From Idiomarina zobellii (lineage in GTDB: Bacteria > Pseudomonadota > Gammaproteobacteria > Enterobacterales > Alteromonadaceae): a stretch of DNA of 64,000 nucleotides. Positions 45,668 through 55,647 of the stretch are shown here, one piece after another; positions within the stretch are counted from its first letter, which is position 1; each line of letters opens with the position of its first letter. The notes beneath the pieces were generated by a model. That model searched no databases. It was not told the origin of the DNA and worked only from the letters and a program-made list of their open reading frames with translations. The stretch is from contig NZ_FNCB01000006.1 of NCBI RefSeq assembly GCF_900100855.1, positions 36,775 through 100,774 of the forward strand, written 5' to 3'. A program made the position numbers and the translations under genes.

Positions 45668-47935
45668 ATGGCAACACAATCTGCCCAGCAGCTGTCGGCC
45701 AATCGCATGCGATTGTTCAAAGACCGTTTCGCGCGATACGGCGTAACGGCTGGCGGCGTTATGGTATTGGTCGCACTGCTTCTGATCTTCTTCTACCTGC
45801 TTTACGTGGTGCAGCCGATATTTGAGTCGGTCAGCCTGAAAAAAGTAAACAGTTTTAACCTGCCCGAGTCGGGACAAGTTGAAGCCGTTGGTATGGAAGA
45901 GCAGGCCGAAATTGGTTATCGCTTTTTACGAAGTGGTGAGCTGCAATTTTTCTCCCTTATCGACAAAAATGATCGTCGCTCAGGCGATATTTTACTAAGC
46001 GAAACTTTTGTCGAACCGAAAAATGTTAGCAGCTTTGCGAAAACCTTACCGGTAAACCACCAGTACGCCTATGGGTTGGAGTCAGGTGAAGCTGTTGTGG
46101 TTGAACCTAAGTTTTCAGTGACTTTCCCGGAAACAGCCGCAACCGCTGCAACAGACAAAGTTGAACGTGTCATTACGCCTCGTTTTGAGGTGAAAAATGA
46201 CGGGCAGCCGCTGGTTGTCGATGAAAACGGTCGCGCACTTGAAAAGCTGTCCTATGAAACTGACGGCGACGGGATGCTGTTCGCTGCAGCGGTTGAAAAC
46301 AGCACCTTGCTGATAACGCACTTTGTTGCCGAAGAGAACTTCATGACCGGCGCAGTTACATTAACGCCGAACTACACTGAAATTCCTTTAAATACCGCTA
46401 TTGATGACATTGTTGTCACGCCGGACTTACGACAAGTCATTGCGCGTCGTGGCAACCGCGTGCACGTATTCGATATTTCCATTAGTGGTAACGTAACCGA
46501 GCGTGAACTGCTGCCTATGCGCACGCGCGAGCTGGGTAATGCCACCGGCATGTACCTGTTGGCCGGGGCGTCTTCTGTGTTGTTAACCCATGACACAGGG
46601 AAAGTCTCACAGTGGTTTGAAGTACCGGGTGACGATGGCCGTCAGTATCAGTACATTCGCAGCTTCGACGCCGGCTCACCGATCACTGAAATTGAAGTAG
46701 AATATTATCGCCGTACGTTTTACACCTTGTCTGAAAACGGCGACATGAACATTTTTCATACCACGGCAGAGGCAGATCTCTATCGAGGTAAGCCCGCCGA
46801 GGCTGAAGTTCAAGCAGTCATGGTTGACCCGCGCGCTAACTATCTGCTGATGAAAACAGCCGAAGGTTATGGCTTGTACGACGTCGACAATGAGCACCCG
46901 GAAGTCAGCTGGAGTGGTTTGTGGCAGGAGGTCTGGTACGAAGGCTATCCAGAGCCGGATTACACCTGGCAATCAACCTCGGGCTCTGACGACTTTGAGT
47001 CCAAATTTAGCCTGGTGCCTATTTCTTTCGGTACTATTAAAGCCGCTGCTTACGCCATGTTATTCGCGGTGCCTATTGGTTTAGCCGCAGCGGTTTACAC
47101 GGCTTACTTTATGTCGCCGTCGGTGCGCAGATACGTCAAACCGACCGTCGAAATAATGGAAGCATTGCCTACGGTTATTCTTGGTTTCCTTGCCGGCCTT
47201 TGGTTAGCGCCCTTGGTCGAGGCCTATTTGCCTGGGTTTGTGGCGGTGCTCTTGCTGGTGCCCTTGGCCATTATTCTTATGGCAGCCCTGTGGAGCCAGT
47301 TACCGACTCAAATTAAGAGCAAAGTCAACGACGGCCGCGCCGCATTACTGTTAATTCCGGTTGTCCTGGCAGTGGGTTGGTTCTCGTTTGAAATCAGTCC
47401 GTGGGTCGAGCAGGTCATGTTTGACGGTGATGCACGTCGCTTTATTACTAACGAACTTGGCGTTACTTTCGACCAACGTAACTCGCTGGTGGTGGGCATT
47501 GCAATGGGCTTTGCGGTTATCCCAACCATATTCTCCATTGCTGAAGACGCGGTATTTAGCGTACCTAAGCACTTGTCGAATGGCTCATTAGCATTGGGTG
47601 CGACACCATGGCAAACCCTGACCAAAGTGGTGTTGCTGACAGCCAGCCCGGGTATTTTCTCAGCCGTGATGATGGGACTGGGCCGTGCCGTTGGTGAAAC
47701 CATGATAGTACTCATGGCAACAGGTAACACGCCAATTATGGACTGGAACATCTTTGAAGGTATGCGCACCTTGTCGGCGAACATTGCGGTTGAAATGCCG
47801 GAGTCAGAGGTAGGCAGCTCGCATTACCGCATTCTGTTCCTGGCAGCCTTTGTGTTGTTCATATTCACCTTCTTCTTTAACACCATTGCTGAATTTGTGC
47901 GCCAACGCTTGCGCGACAAATACAGCTCAATGTAA
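45668..47935 (+). CDS. pstC: Phosphate ABC transporter permease PstC, long form
   Basis: 755 residues, more than twice E. coli PstC. Membrane segment ~30-52, then ~400 residues of periplasmic domain with beta-strand repeats (LYDVDNEHPEV, YPLSENGDMNIFH-like YTLSENGDMNIFHTTAEAD), then the permease from ~450 (FGTIKAAAYAMLFAVPIGLAAAVYTAYF, EALPTVILGFLAGLW, MGLGRAVGETMIVLMATGNTPIM). The inner-membrane channel works with PstA. The long extension is shared with marine relatives by memory. The start ATG has a GAGTCCGAGG site. pstA follows after 20 bases. Confidence 0.9.
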   Translation: MATQSAQQLSANRMRLFKDRFARYGVTAGGVMVLVALLLIFFYLLYVVQPIFESVSLKKVNSFNLPESGQVEAVGMEEQAEIGYRFLRSGELQFFSLIDKNDRRSGDILLSETFVEPKNVSSFAKTLPVNHQYAYGLESGEAVVVEPKFSVTFPETAATAATDKVERVITPRFEVKNDGQPLVVDENGRALEKLSYETDGDGMLFAAAVENSTLLITHFVAEENFMTGAVTLTPNYTEIPLNTAIDDIVVTPDLRQVIARRGNRVHVFDISISGNVTERELLPMRTRELGNATGMYLLAGASSVLLTHDTGKVSQWFEVPGDDGRQYQYIRSFDAGSPITEIEVEYYRRTFYTLSENGDMNIFHTTAEADLYRGKPAEAEVQAVMVDPRANYLLMKTAEGYGLYDVDNEHPEVSWSGLWQEVWYEGYPEPDYTWQSTSGSDDFESKFSLVPISFGTIKAAAYAMLFAVPIGLAAAVYTAYFMSPSVRRYVKPTVEIMEALPTVILGFLAGLWLAPLVEAYLPGFVAVLLLVPLAIILMAALWSQLPTQIKSKVNDGRAALLLIPVVLAVGWFSFEISPWVEQVMFDGDARRFITNELGVTFDQRNSLVVGIAMGFAVIPTIFSIAEDAVFSVPKHLSNGSLALGATPWQTLTKVVLLTASPGIFSAVMMGLGRAVGETMIVLMATGNTPIMDWNIFEGMRTLSANIAVEMPESEVGSSHYRILFLAAFVLFIFTFFFNTIAEFVRQRLRDKYSSM

Positions 47936-47955
47936 TCCGGAATTGAGGTTTAACG

Positions 47956-49617
47956 ATGAAAAAGTGGTTTAGAACCGGAAAACCCTGGATTTGGCTAACC
48001 GCTGGCTCGGTCAGCATCAGCCTAATTGCGGTCATTGGGCTGGTTATCATGATTGGCTGGCGCGGACTGTCCTTCTTCTGGCCATCTGCCATCCATGAAA
48101 TGGATATTAAGCAGGCCGATGGCAGCACCAAGCACATAATCGGTGAGGTGTACGACTCAGAAGTGGTGCCGACAACGCGTTTGCCACAGTCCATGGTCGA
48201 CTTGGCCGACATAGAATCAGAAACCGTCACTCGTTACCTAATGAAAATTGGTAACCGTGAATACGTGCCGCTGGACTTTACCTGGGTGCTGGAGTCATTG
48301 GTCACCAAAGACACCACGCCAAAAAATATGGCGGTTATTGAGCGCAGTAAAGACGGCAACTTTTACGGCCGCATTACGGCAGTCACCGAAAATGGCGAAG
48401 TTGTTGCCAAACAAAGTGACGAAGACTTCCGAAAAGTCATGTTCGAGCGTGTTGAACGTGCGGTCGAACTGAATATGCAGGCTATGGGGCTGCAGGAAGG
48501 CGAAATATCGTCTATCAACTACCAGCTGAATGAGCTGTCGCTTGAGCGCCGCCGACTGGAGTTACAGGACGAGTTGACTGAGCAGGCTATCGCCGACTTA
48601 CAGGCACAGCGTGAGCAGTTAAACGCCGACTATCAAGTCTACGAAAAAGAGCTATTCGATCTGCGTGAACAGGCACAGCGGGACGCTTTAATCGTGAAGG
48701 ACTTTCGTGGCGAAGACGTAAAAGTGCCCATGTATCGGGTGTTAGACGTTAACTTCCCGAATGACATGGGCTTTTTCGCCAAGCTGGGGCATTTCTTCCA
48801 GCAAATTGGTAAGTTTGTCAGTGACGACCCGCGTGAGGCAAACACAGAAGGCGGCGTATTCCCGGCCATTTTCGGTACCGTATTTATGGTACTGCTCATG
48901 TCCATTATTGTGACACCCTTTGGTGTGGTTGCAGCGGTTTATCTGCACGAATACGCCGGTAAAAACCCGGTCACCAAGCTCATCCGTATTGCGGTCATTA
49001 ACCTGGCCGGTGTCCCGTCGATTGTTTACGGCGTATTTGGCCTGGGCTTCTTCGTTTACATGGTGGGTGGCAGCCTGGACCAAATTTTCTATCCGGAAGC
49101 TTTGCCGAATCCAACCTTTGGTACGCCGGGCGTGCTCTGGTCTGCGGTAACTCTGGCTATACTGACACTGCCGGTGGTTATTGTCTCGACTGAAGAAGGC
49201 TTGTCACGCATTCCGCCATCGTTGCGCGAGGGCAGTTTGTCGCTGGGTGCAACCAAGTGGGAAACCATCTGGCGCATTATATTGCCAATGGCATCGCCGG
49301 CTATTATGACAGGGCTTATTTTGGCCGTCGCTCGTGCGGCGGGTGAAGTAGCACCGCTAATGCTGGTGGGTGTGGTCAAGTCGGCACCTATGCTGCCGGT
49401 AGACGGGAACTTCCCGTACTTACACTTAGACCGTAAGTTTATGCACTTAGGCTTTCATATTTACGACGTTGGCTTCCAAAGCCCGAACGTTGAAGCGGCT
49501 CGACCGCTGGTGTACGCCACCTCGTTCTTACTCATTACCGTCATTGTCGGTCTTAACCTGACGGCCATTGGTGTGCGTAACCATTTACGTGAAAAATATC
49601 GCTCTCTTGAGCACTAA
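47956..49617 (+). CDS. pstA: Phosphate ABC transporter permease PstA, long form
   Basis: 553 residues (E. coli PstA ~296). Membrane segment ~15-40, then a DUF3333-like periplasmic domain ([22 protein letters not shown]) with a coiled coil at ~175-240, then the permease domain from ~295 ([90 protein letters not shown]). Works with PstC and PstB. pstB starts 46 bases after the stop. Confidence 0.9.
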   Translation: MKKWFRTGKPWIWLTAGSVSISLIAVIGLVIMIGWRGLSFFWPSAIHEMDIKQADGSTKHIIGEVYDSEVVPTTRLPQSMVDLADIESETVTRYLMKIGNREYVPLDFTWVLESLVTKDTTPKNMAVIERSKDGNFYGRITAVTENGEVVAKQSDEDFRKVMFERVERAVELNMQAMGLQEGEISSINYQLNELSLERRRLELQDELTEQAIADLQAQREQLNADYQVYEKELFDLREQAQRDALIVKDFRGEDVKVPMYRVLDVNFPNDMGFFAKLGHFFQQIGKFVSDDPREANTEGGVFPAIFGTVFMVLLMSIIVTPFGVVAAVYLHEYAGKNPVTKLIRIAVINLAGVPSIVYGVFGLGFFVYMVGGSLDQIFYPEALPNPTFGTPGVLWSAVTLAILTLPVVIVSTEEGLSRIPPSLREGSLSLGATKWETIWRIILPMASPAIMTGLILAVARAAGEVAPLMLVGVVKSAPMLPVDGNFPYLHLDRKFMHLGFHIYDVGFQSPNVEAARPLVYATSFLLITVIVGLNLTAIGVRNHLREKYRSLEH

Positions 49618-49663
49618 AGTTTACAAAGAAGATTTTGATGAATTAGCGAAAGGGTCAGAATTT

Positions 49664-50482
49664 ATGATTTCGGTTAACCCGAGTACAAGCAACATGGAAA
49701 AGCTGGACTTACACAACTTGCCAGCTGAACAAACCGCGTTGGACATTAAGAACCTGGACTTATACTACGGTGAAGATCAGGCCCTGCATGACATTTCCAT
49801 GCGCATTCCGAAAAACCGCGTTACGGCGTTTATCGGCCCGTCAGGTTGTGGTAAATCAACCTTATTGCGTTGCATAAACCGCATGAACGACCTGGTGGAA
49901 ATTTGCCGCATTGAAGGCGAAATTGAAATGCACGGCCAAAACATTTACGACAAGAACGTCGATGTTGCCGCATTAAGACGCCGTGTTGGTATGGTGTTCC
50001 AGCGTCCTAACCCGTTCCCGAAATCTATTTACGAGAATGTGGTGTACGGTCTGCGCCTGCAAGGCGTAAAAGACAAACGTGTACTGGATGAAGCGGTAGA
50101 AACCTCATTGCGCGGTGCCGCCCTCTGGGACGAAGTGAAAGACCGTTTGAACGCCAGTGCGTTCAGCCTGTCGGGTGGTCAGCAGCAGCGTTTGGTTATC
50201 GCCCGCTCTATTGCCATTGAGCCGGAAATTCTGCTGCTGGACGAACCAACGTCAGCGCTGGATCCTATCTCAACCTTAACCATTGAAGAGCTTATCACCG
50301 AGCTGAAAGAGAAGTTCACCGTGGTTATTGTTACCCACAACATGCAACAGGCGGCTCGTGTGTCAGATCAAACGGCATTCCTGTACATGGGTAAAATGAT
50401 AGAATACGCAGATACTGACACCTTATTTACGACGCCTTCGGAAAAACAAACCGAAGACTACATTACCGGTCGTTACGGCTAA
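49664..50482 (+). CDS. pstB: Phosphate import ATP-binding protein PstB
   Basis: 272 residues from the ATG at 49664 (AAAGGG upstream); a longer frame overlapping pstA and a shorter start at MEKLDLHN exist. Walker [23 protein letters not shown]-loop [17 protein letters not shown], signature [18 protein letters not shown], Walker [16 protein letters not shown] and H-loop [15 protein letters not shown]. It powers phosphate import and signals to PhoU/PhoR. Confidence 0.95.
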   Translation: MISVNPSTSNMEKLDLHNLPAEQTALDIKNLDLYYGEDQALHDISMRIPKNRVTAFIGPSGCGKSTLLRCINRMNDLVEICRIEGEIEMHGQNIYDKNVDVAALRRRVGMVFQRPNPFPKSIYENVVYGLRLQGVKDKRVLDEAVETSLRGAALWDEVKDRLNASAFSLSGGQQQRLVIARSIAIEPEILLLDEPTSALDPISTLTIEELITELKEKFTVVIVTHNMQQAARVSDQTAFLYMGKMIEYADTDTLFTTPSEKQTEDYITGRYG

Positions 50483-50492
50483 GGAGAGTGTT

Positions 50493-51215
50493 ATGGATAA
50501 AATGAACATGAGTAAGCACATATCCGGTAAGTTCAATGAAGAACTTGAAGCTGTGCGTAACCGGGTATTAAGCATGGGCGGAATGGTCGAGCAGCAAATC
50601 AGCGACGCGCTGGAAGCCATTCAAAAAGGCAACGTTGAGCTGGCTGAAAAAGTCCTGAGCAGCGACCACAAAATTAACAAGCTGGAAGTGCAAATTGACG
50701 AAGAATGTGTGCACATTATCGCTAAACGTCAGCCGGCGGCCAGTGACCTGCGTTTGGTTATTGCTATTATCAAAACCATTGCCGACTTAGAGCGCATTGG
50801 TGACGAAGCAGAGCGCATTGCCAAAGTGGCGAAAGAAAGCTTCAACAAAGACCAGCAGCAGCTGTTGGCCAGCCTGGAAAACTTAGGACAGCACATTCTC
50901 AGCATGTTGCGTAAAGTGCTCGATGCCTTTGCACGCATGGATTTAGAGGCCGCTTACGAGGTGCATCAGCAGGACGAGCAAGCCGACCGCCAGTACGAAG
51001 CACTGACGCGTCAGCTAATGACCTACATGATGGAAGACTCGCGGTCTATTCCGAAAATTATGGATGTTCTGTGGTCTGCCCGCTCGCTGGAGCGCATGGG
51101 TGACCGTTGTCAGAACATTGCCGAGTACATTATCTTCTTTGTGAAAGGTAAAGACGTGCGCCATGTTTCGCCAGAGAGCATGGAACGCACGGTAATGGGG
51201 AATAAACTCGACTAA
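50493..51215 (+). CDS. phoU: Phosphate signalling protein PhoU
   Basis: 240 residues, two three-helix PhoU repeats with the metal-cluster motifs ISDALEAIQKGN.. and IADLERIGDEAERIAKVA (ExxxD type) and, in the second repeat, ARSLERMGDRCQNIAEYIIFFVKG. It represses the Pho response when phosphate is plentiful by linking Pst and PhoR. The ribosome site is AAGGAGAG. Confidence 0.96.
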   Translation: MDKMNMSKHISGKFNEELEAVRNRVLSMGGMVEQQISDALEAIQKGNVELAEKVLSSDHKINKLEVQIDEECVHIIAKRQPAASDLRLVIAIIKTIADLERIGDEAERIAKVAKESFNKDQQQLLASLENLGQHILSMLRKVLDAFARMDLEAAYEVHQQDEQADRQYEALTRQLMTYMMEDSRSIPKIMDVLWSARSLERMGDRCQNIAEYIIFFVKGKDVRHVSPESMERTVMGNKLD

Positions 51216-52438
51216 AACAGACGCCGGGCGCGAATGGTGCCTGGAATGTCTTTCAGTTGTTGCAGGATATCGGCACCATTCTCGCTGTCGATATCCATAA
51301 CAACATAACCGACGGTTTCATCGGTTTGTAAGTATTGACCCGCGACGTTTATTTCGTTGTCACTAATAATACGGTTAATAGCGTTCAGCATACCCGGCTG
51401 GTTTTTGTGAATATGCAGCAATCGCTGTGTGGTCGCATGCGTTGGCAAACTGACTTCCGGGAAGTTCACCGCTGACAACGTCGAACCATTGTCAGAATAA
51501 CGCACCAGTTTCCCGGCCACTTCCACACCAATGTTTTCTTGTGCTTCCAGTGTTGAACCACCAATGTGTGGTGTCAGCAGACAGTTTTTCAAACCGCGCA
51601 GCGGCGACACAAATTCGTCATTATTGCCTTTAGGCTCAACGGGGAACACATCAATAGCCGCGCCGCCTAAGTGGCGAGACGACAAACCGTCGGCCAAAGC
51701 CTCAATATCAACCACTGTGCCGCGCGACGCGTTAATCAGTAAGCTACCGGGTTTCATGCGCTCAATTTGGCGACGGCCAATCATCCACTGAGTTTGCTCA
51801 GTTTCCGGTACATGCAACGTCACAATGTCGGCCTGGGCCAGCAAGTCATCCAACGTTGGTACTGACTGCGCATTGCCCATAGGGAGTTTGTCTTCCACAT
51901 CGTAGTAGCGAATGTGCATGCCCAGTTGCTCGGCAAGCACGCTCAGCTGACTGCCAATGTGGCCATAACCAATAATACCGAGAATTTTACCGCGCGCCTC
52001 GAACGACTGTTTCGCCGACTTCAGCCAGCCACCTTCATGAGCTACTGCGTTTTTCTCAGGAACACCGCGCAGCAACATAATAATTTCAGCCAGTACCAGC
52101 TCGGCCACACTGCGGGTATTAGAAAACGGCGCATTAAACACAATAACACCGTGTTTTTTCGCCGCCTCAAGGTCGACTTGGTTGGTACCAATACAAAAAC
52201 AGCCAACCGCAATGAGTTTTTCCGCCGCCGCAAACACCCGTTCATTCAACTGGCTGCGCGAGCGTATGCCGACAATGTGCGCGTCTTTAATTTTCTCACA
52301 CAACTCGTCTTCGCTGAGCGAGGTTTGCAGAATCTCTAAATTGTTATAACCGTGGTGACGGAAAAGCTGTATAGCACTGTCGTGCACACCTTCTAACAAT
52401 AAAACTTTTATCTTGTCTTTCGACAATGACTTTTGCAT
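51212..52438 (-). CDS. serA: D-3-phosphoglycerate dehydrogenase
   Basis: 408 residues. Nucleotide-binding LGIIGYGHIGSQLSVLAEQLGM, substrate site VGCFCIGTNQVDLEAA and INASRGTVVD, catalytic His in LLTPHIGGSTLEAQENIG, and a C-terminal ACT domain (QPGMLNAINRIISDNEINVAGQ). It makes 3-phosphohydroxypyruvate at the start of serine synthesis; the ACT domain senses serine. It overlaps the phoU stop by 4 bases. It starts one base after the rpiA stop (shared TAATG-type junction). Confidence 0.96.
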   Translation of the reverse strand: MQKSLSKDKIKVLLLEGVHDSAIQLFRHHGYNNLEILQTSLSEDELCEKIKDAHIVGIRSRSQLNERVFAAAEKLIAVGCFCIGTNQVDLEAAKKHGVIVFNAPFSNTRSVAELVLAEIIMLLRGVPEKNAVAHEGGWLKSAKQSFEARGKILGIIGYGHIGSQLSVLAEQLGMHIRYYDVEDKLPMGNAQSVPTLDDLLAQADIVTLHVPETEQTQWMIGRRQIERMKPGSLLINASRGTVVDIEALADGLSSRHLGGAAIDVFPVEPKGNNDEFVSPLRGLKNCLLTPHIGGSTLEAQENIGVEVAGKLVRYSDNGSTLSAVNFPEVSLPTHATTQRLLHIHKNQPGMLNAINRIISDNEINVAGQYLQTDETVGYVVMDIDSENGADILQQLKDIPGTIRARRLF

Positions 52439-53109
52439 TAGCCTGCTACCTTCAGTGTTTCAACGCCGTCTTCGCGAGCAATAAGCGCAACGTCGGCGCC
52501 ACGCTGCGCGAATAAGCCGTTGGTGACCACACCGACAATATTATTAAGGTCCGACTCAAGCTCCATAGGCTTCATAATGTCCAGGTTGTGCACATCCAGA
52601 ATCCAGTTGCCGTTGTCAGTCGTGAAGCCCTGGCGCCACACCGGGTCACCGCCTAACTTCACAATTTCCCGCGCCACATAAGAGCGCGCCATAGGAATAA
52701 CCTCAACCGGTAACGGGAAGCTGCCTAAACGACCCACGCGTTTGCTGTCGTCGGCCACACAAATGAATTTATCCGCCACCGCCGCAATAATTTTCTCGCG
52801 AGTCAGCGCTCCGCCACCGCCCTTTATCATTTGGCCGTGCTCGTTAATTTCGTCGGCGCCGTCAATATAGACCGGAACATCCGCTACTGAGTTTAAGTCA
52901 AACACCTCAATGCCATGGGCTTTCAGGCGTTTGGTCGACTCCTCAGAGCTTGACACCGCACCTTCAATATCGTCTTTTCGTTTTGCCAGCTCATCGATAA
53001 AAAAGTTAACTGTCGAGCCGGTACCAACACCGACGACAGTACCATTTTCAATGTACTGCATGGCTGCTTCAGCAGCGGCTTTTTTGAGTAAATCTGCATT
53101 GCCTGACAT
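52438..53109 (-). CDS. rpiA: Ribose-5-phosphate isomerase A
   Basis: 223 residues, family length. Motifs [51 protein letters not shown] with catalytic Asp/Glu, and [12 protein letters not shown]. It interconverts ribose-5- and ribulose-5-phosphate. rpiA-serA order is kept from E. coli. Confidence 0.97.
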   Translation of the reverse strand: MSGNADLLKKAAAEAAMQYIENGTVVGVGTGSTVNFFIDELAKRKDDIEGAVSSSEESTKRLKAHGIEVFDLNSVADVPVYIDGADEINEHGQMIKGGGGALTREKIIAAVADKFICVADDSKRVGRLGSFPLPVEVIPMARSYVAREIVKLGGDPVWRQGFTTDNGNWILDVHNLDIMKPMELESDLNNIVGVVTNGLFAQRGADVALIAREDGVETLKVAG

Positions 53110-53190
53110 AGTGGAATTCCCCGTTTGACTTTTAGCGTCAGTATAAGGTTTTTGTTGGTTTTTATCGAACGCTTTACCGCAAAAACGTGA

Positions 53191-53778
53191 TTAAAAACGC
53201 CAGTGTTTACCCGGAGTAATAATTTCCGGCAAAGGAATGTCCCAGGCCTCGACAGGCAGCTCACTAACCCGCTGCTCGTCATAACTTAGCCCAATCGGGA
53301 ATAAATGGGGTGTATGTCCGTTATACCAGTGGGCTAATGTGCGGTCGTAATAACCGCCGCCCATACCCAGGCGGTTGCCTTTTTCGTCAAAACCCACCAG
53401 TGGCAGCAGTAGTACATCAATGTCAGTCAGTGGCACCACGTTATCGACACGCAGCTCCGGCTCTTCTATGCCGTACTTGTTTTGAGTCATGCGGGTGTCA
53501 GGGGAGTAGCGCAAAAACAATAAATGACCTTTGGCGAACGGGTGTAATACCGGCAGTACCGTTTGAAAGCCGTTTTCCCAAAGTCGCTGAATAACTGGCT
53601 GTGTTGGCAACTCGCCGGCAAAACTGTGATACACCGCAACAGTGGTTTGGGCTGGCTCTAACCCGCGCAGTCGCTGCTCAACAGCGTCAGCAACCGCCAT
53701 GCCGGCCTGTTTGGCATAGTCCTGGGGTAAGCTGCGGCGAATTTGCTGTAACTTGCGTCGGAGTTCTTGTCGGGTCAT
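53191..53778 (-). CDS. fau: 5-formyltetrahydrofolate cyclo-ligase
   Basis: 195 residues from the ATG beginning MTRQELRRKLQQIRRSL; the longer TTG frame to 53835 overlaps the amidohydrolase start and looks false. Motifs: VAVYHSFAGELPTQP, LLPLVGFDEKGNRLGMGGGYYDRTLA (family signature). It returns 5-formyl-THF to the active folate pool. In E. coli it is co-transcribed after 6S RNA; here a foreign-looking amidohydrolase gene lies between. Confidence 0.93.
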   Translation of the reverse strand: MTRQELRRKLQQIRRSLPQDYAKQAGMAVADAVEQRLRGLEPAQTTVAVYHSFAGELPTQPVIQRLWENGFQTVLPVLHPFAKGHLLFLRYSPDTRMTQNKYGIEEPELRVDNVVPLTDIDVLLLPLVGFDEKGNRLGMGGGYYDRTLAHWYNGHTPHLFPIGLSYDEQRVSELPVEAWDIPLPEIITPGKHWRF

Positions 53779-53825
53779 GCTAAAGTCTGTGTCAGTCAGC
53801 CGAACGAATGAGTCGAGGATAACCG

Positions 53826-55412
53826 ATGAAAACAATAAAAACGATAGCTTTCACCTGCGCAGCCTTGTTGCTTGCTGCTTCCTCTCAGGTGTTTTCCGCC
53901 CCGTTAATGCAGGCTCCACCGAAAGCACCGGAGCGCGAGCAGGGCGAAGGACCTTATGATCGCTTAATTCTGCGTGGCGGTACTCTCATTACCGGCGAAG
54001 GCGCGCCGCCACAAGGCCCGGTCGATATTGTTATTGAAGACGACCGCATTACTCAAATTGTCAGTGTGGGTAACCCGGGTGTGCCTATTATCGACTCGCG
54101 CCGCCCTAAAGCAGGTCGCGGCGACAAAGAAATGGATGTGTCCGGCCATTATATTCTGCCCGGCTTTATCGACATGCATGCTCACATTGGCGGCTCCGCC
54201 GAAGGCATTCCGGCAGAGTATGTACTGAAATTATGGCTGGGACACGGCATTACTACCATTCGCGAACCCGGCAGCTTTAACGGTCTTAGCTGGGTGCAGT
54301 GGCATCAGGAACAAGCGCAGGACAACGACATTGCCTCGCCGCGCATTGTGCCTTATGTCGGTTTCGGACAAGGTTGGGAAGAGCCCATTTATGGCGCTGA
54401 GCAAGCCCGCGACTGGGTACGCTATATAAAAGACAAAGGCGCTGCTGGCATTAAGTTCTTTGGCGCATCACGTAAGGTGATGGAAGCGGCGCTCGACGAA
54501 GCTAACAAACAAGGTCTGGGCACCATGATGCATCACGCTCAGCTCAACGTTATGTCCATGAACGCACTGGACTCGGCTCGTTTAGGACTGACCTCAATGG
54601 AGCACTGGTACGGTTTACCGGAAGCTTTATTCGAAGAGCAGCGCATTCAGGACTATCCCGCGCATTACAACTACAACAACGAACAGCATCGTTTTGAAGA
54701 AGCAGGGCGTTTATGGAAACAGGCGGCTGAACCGGGCTCTGAAAAGTGGAACGCCGTTCGTGATGAACTGATAGAACTCGACTTCACTATTAACCCAACA
54801 CTCACTATTTACGAAGCCTCGCGAGATCTAATGCGCGAACGCCAGGCCATTTGGCACGACGAATACACACTGCCAAGACTGTGGGACTTTTTCGAGCCAA
54901 GTCGTTATGCACACGGCTCGTACTGGTTCGACTGGACCACCGACAATGAAATTGCCTGGAAAAAGAACTACGACAAGTGGATGACCTTCCTGAAAGACTA
55001 TCACGCCAACGGCGGTCGCATTACGCTGGGCTCTGACGCGGGCTATATCTATAAAATTTATGGTTTTGGTTACATTCGCGAAATGGAACTGCTGCGTGAA
55101 GCCGGGCTAAATGCGTTAGAAGTAATACATGCGGCAACGGTTGCAGGGTCTGAGGCCTTAGGCATGGAGGACGACATTGGCAGCATTGCGCTGGGCAAAA
55201 AAGCCGACATGGTTATTGTGAAAGAAAACCCACTGGCGAACTTTAAAGTGCTGTATGGAACCGGTCACTTCAAACTTAACGACCAGAACAAACCCATGCG
55301 CACCGAAGGCATTCAGTACACCATTAAAGACGGTATCGTTTACGACGCTCAGGCGCTGCTGGAAGACGTAAAGCGCATTGTCGCAAAAGAAAAAGCCGAA
55401 CGTGCTGAGTAA
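53826..55412 (+). CDS. Secreted amidohydrolase (imidazolonepropionase/aryldialkylphosphatase-like superfamily)
   Basis: 528 residues. A signal peptide of ~24 residues (ends SSQVFSA) precedes the composite beta domain and TIM barrel. Metal-site motifs are GFIDMHAHIG (HxH), a Lys in GAAGIKFFGAS that may be carbamylated, MHHAQLNV and MEHWYGL, and the Asp in GRITLGSDAGYIYK. The C-terminal end has GSIALGKKADMVIV. Cuts a C-N or related bond in an unknown exported substrate. It is the only gene between fau and 6S RNA and is on the opposite strand. Confidence 0.85.
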   Translation: MKTIKTIAFTCAALLLAASSQVFSAPLMQAPPKAPEREQGEGPYDRLILRGGTLITGEGAPPQGPVDIVIEDDRITQIVSVGNPGVPIIDSRRPKAGRGDKEMDVSGHYILPGFIDMHAHIGGSAEGIPAEYVLKLWLGHGITTIREPGSFNGLSWVQWHQEQAQDNDIASPRIVPYVGFGQGWEEPIYGAEQARDWVRYIKDKGAAGIKFFGASRKVMEAALDEANKQGLGTMMHHAQLNVMSMNALDSARLGLTSMEHWYGLPEALFEEQRIQDYPAHYNYNNEQHRFEEAGRLWKQAAEPGSEKWNAVRDELIELDFTINPTLTIYEASRDLMRERQAIWHDEYTLPRLWDFFEPSRYAHGSYWFDWTTDNEIAWKKNYDKWMTFLKDYHANGGRITLGSDAGYIYKIYGFGYIREMELLREAGLNALEVIHAATVAGSEALGMEDDIGSIALGKKADMVIVKENPLANFKVLYGTGHFKLNDQNKPMRTEGIQYTIKDGIVYDAQALLEDVKRIVAKEKAERAE

Positions 55413-55436
55413 GGCTTTAACCTGATAAGAAATGGT

Positions 55437-55622
55437 GGTTCCCCAAGGTGCCGCTGCTGGCTGTAGCCCTTGAACCCATTGGTTCAAGGCGGGGAGCAAG
55501 TGGTATCCGTCGTAGGCTTCCCGGTGCATGCCGGGCTTGCTCATGACGGGCCAGTGATCCCCTTTTAATACAAGCATCGGCTCAGGGACATTAGCCTGCT
55601 GGCAAACACCCCAGGGAACCGC
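55437..55622 (-). ncRNA. ssrS: 6S RNA
   Basis: Read on the minus strand, the sequence aligns by eye with E. coli 6S RNA: CCCTGAGCCGATG near the 5' side, GAGCAAGCCCGGCATGC in the middle, CCTTGAACCAATGGGTTCAAGG, then GGCTACAGCCAGCAGCGGCA. The closing stem pairs GGTTCCCTGGGGTG (5') with CACCTTGGGGAACC (3'). It lies just after zapA on the same strand, the standard position. 6S RNA binds sigma-70 RNA polymerase in stationary phase. End points are estimated to within several bases. Confidence 0.93.
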
Positions 55623-55647
55623 AGAAAAGGGTTACTGTTTTGTCTAT

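Noticed and set aside
47308..47784. Reverse-strand frame of 158 codons inside pstC
   Set aside because: Antisense to the permease core of pstC, low-complexity Thr/Ser/Pro composition, no ribosome site or family match.
53779..53835. TTG start for fau giving 19 extra residues
   Set aside because: It overlaps the amidohydrolase start and lacks a ribosome site; the shorter start gives the expected family N-terminus.
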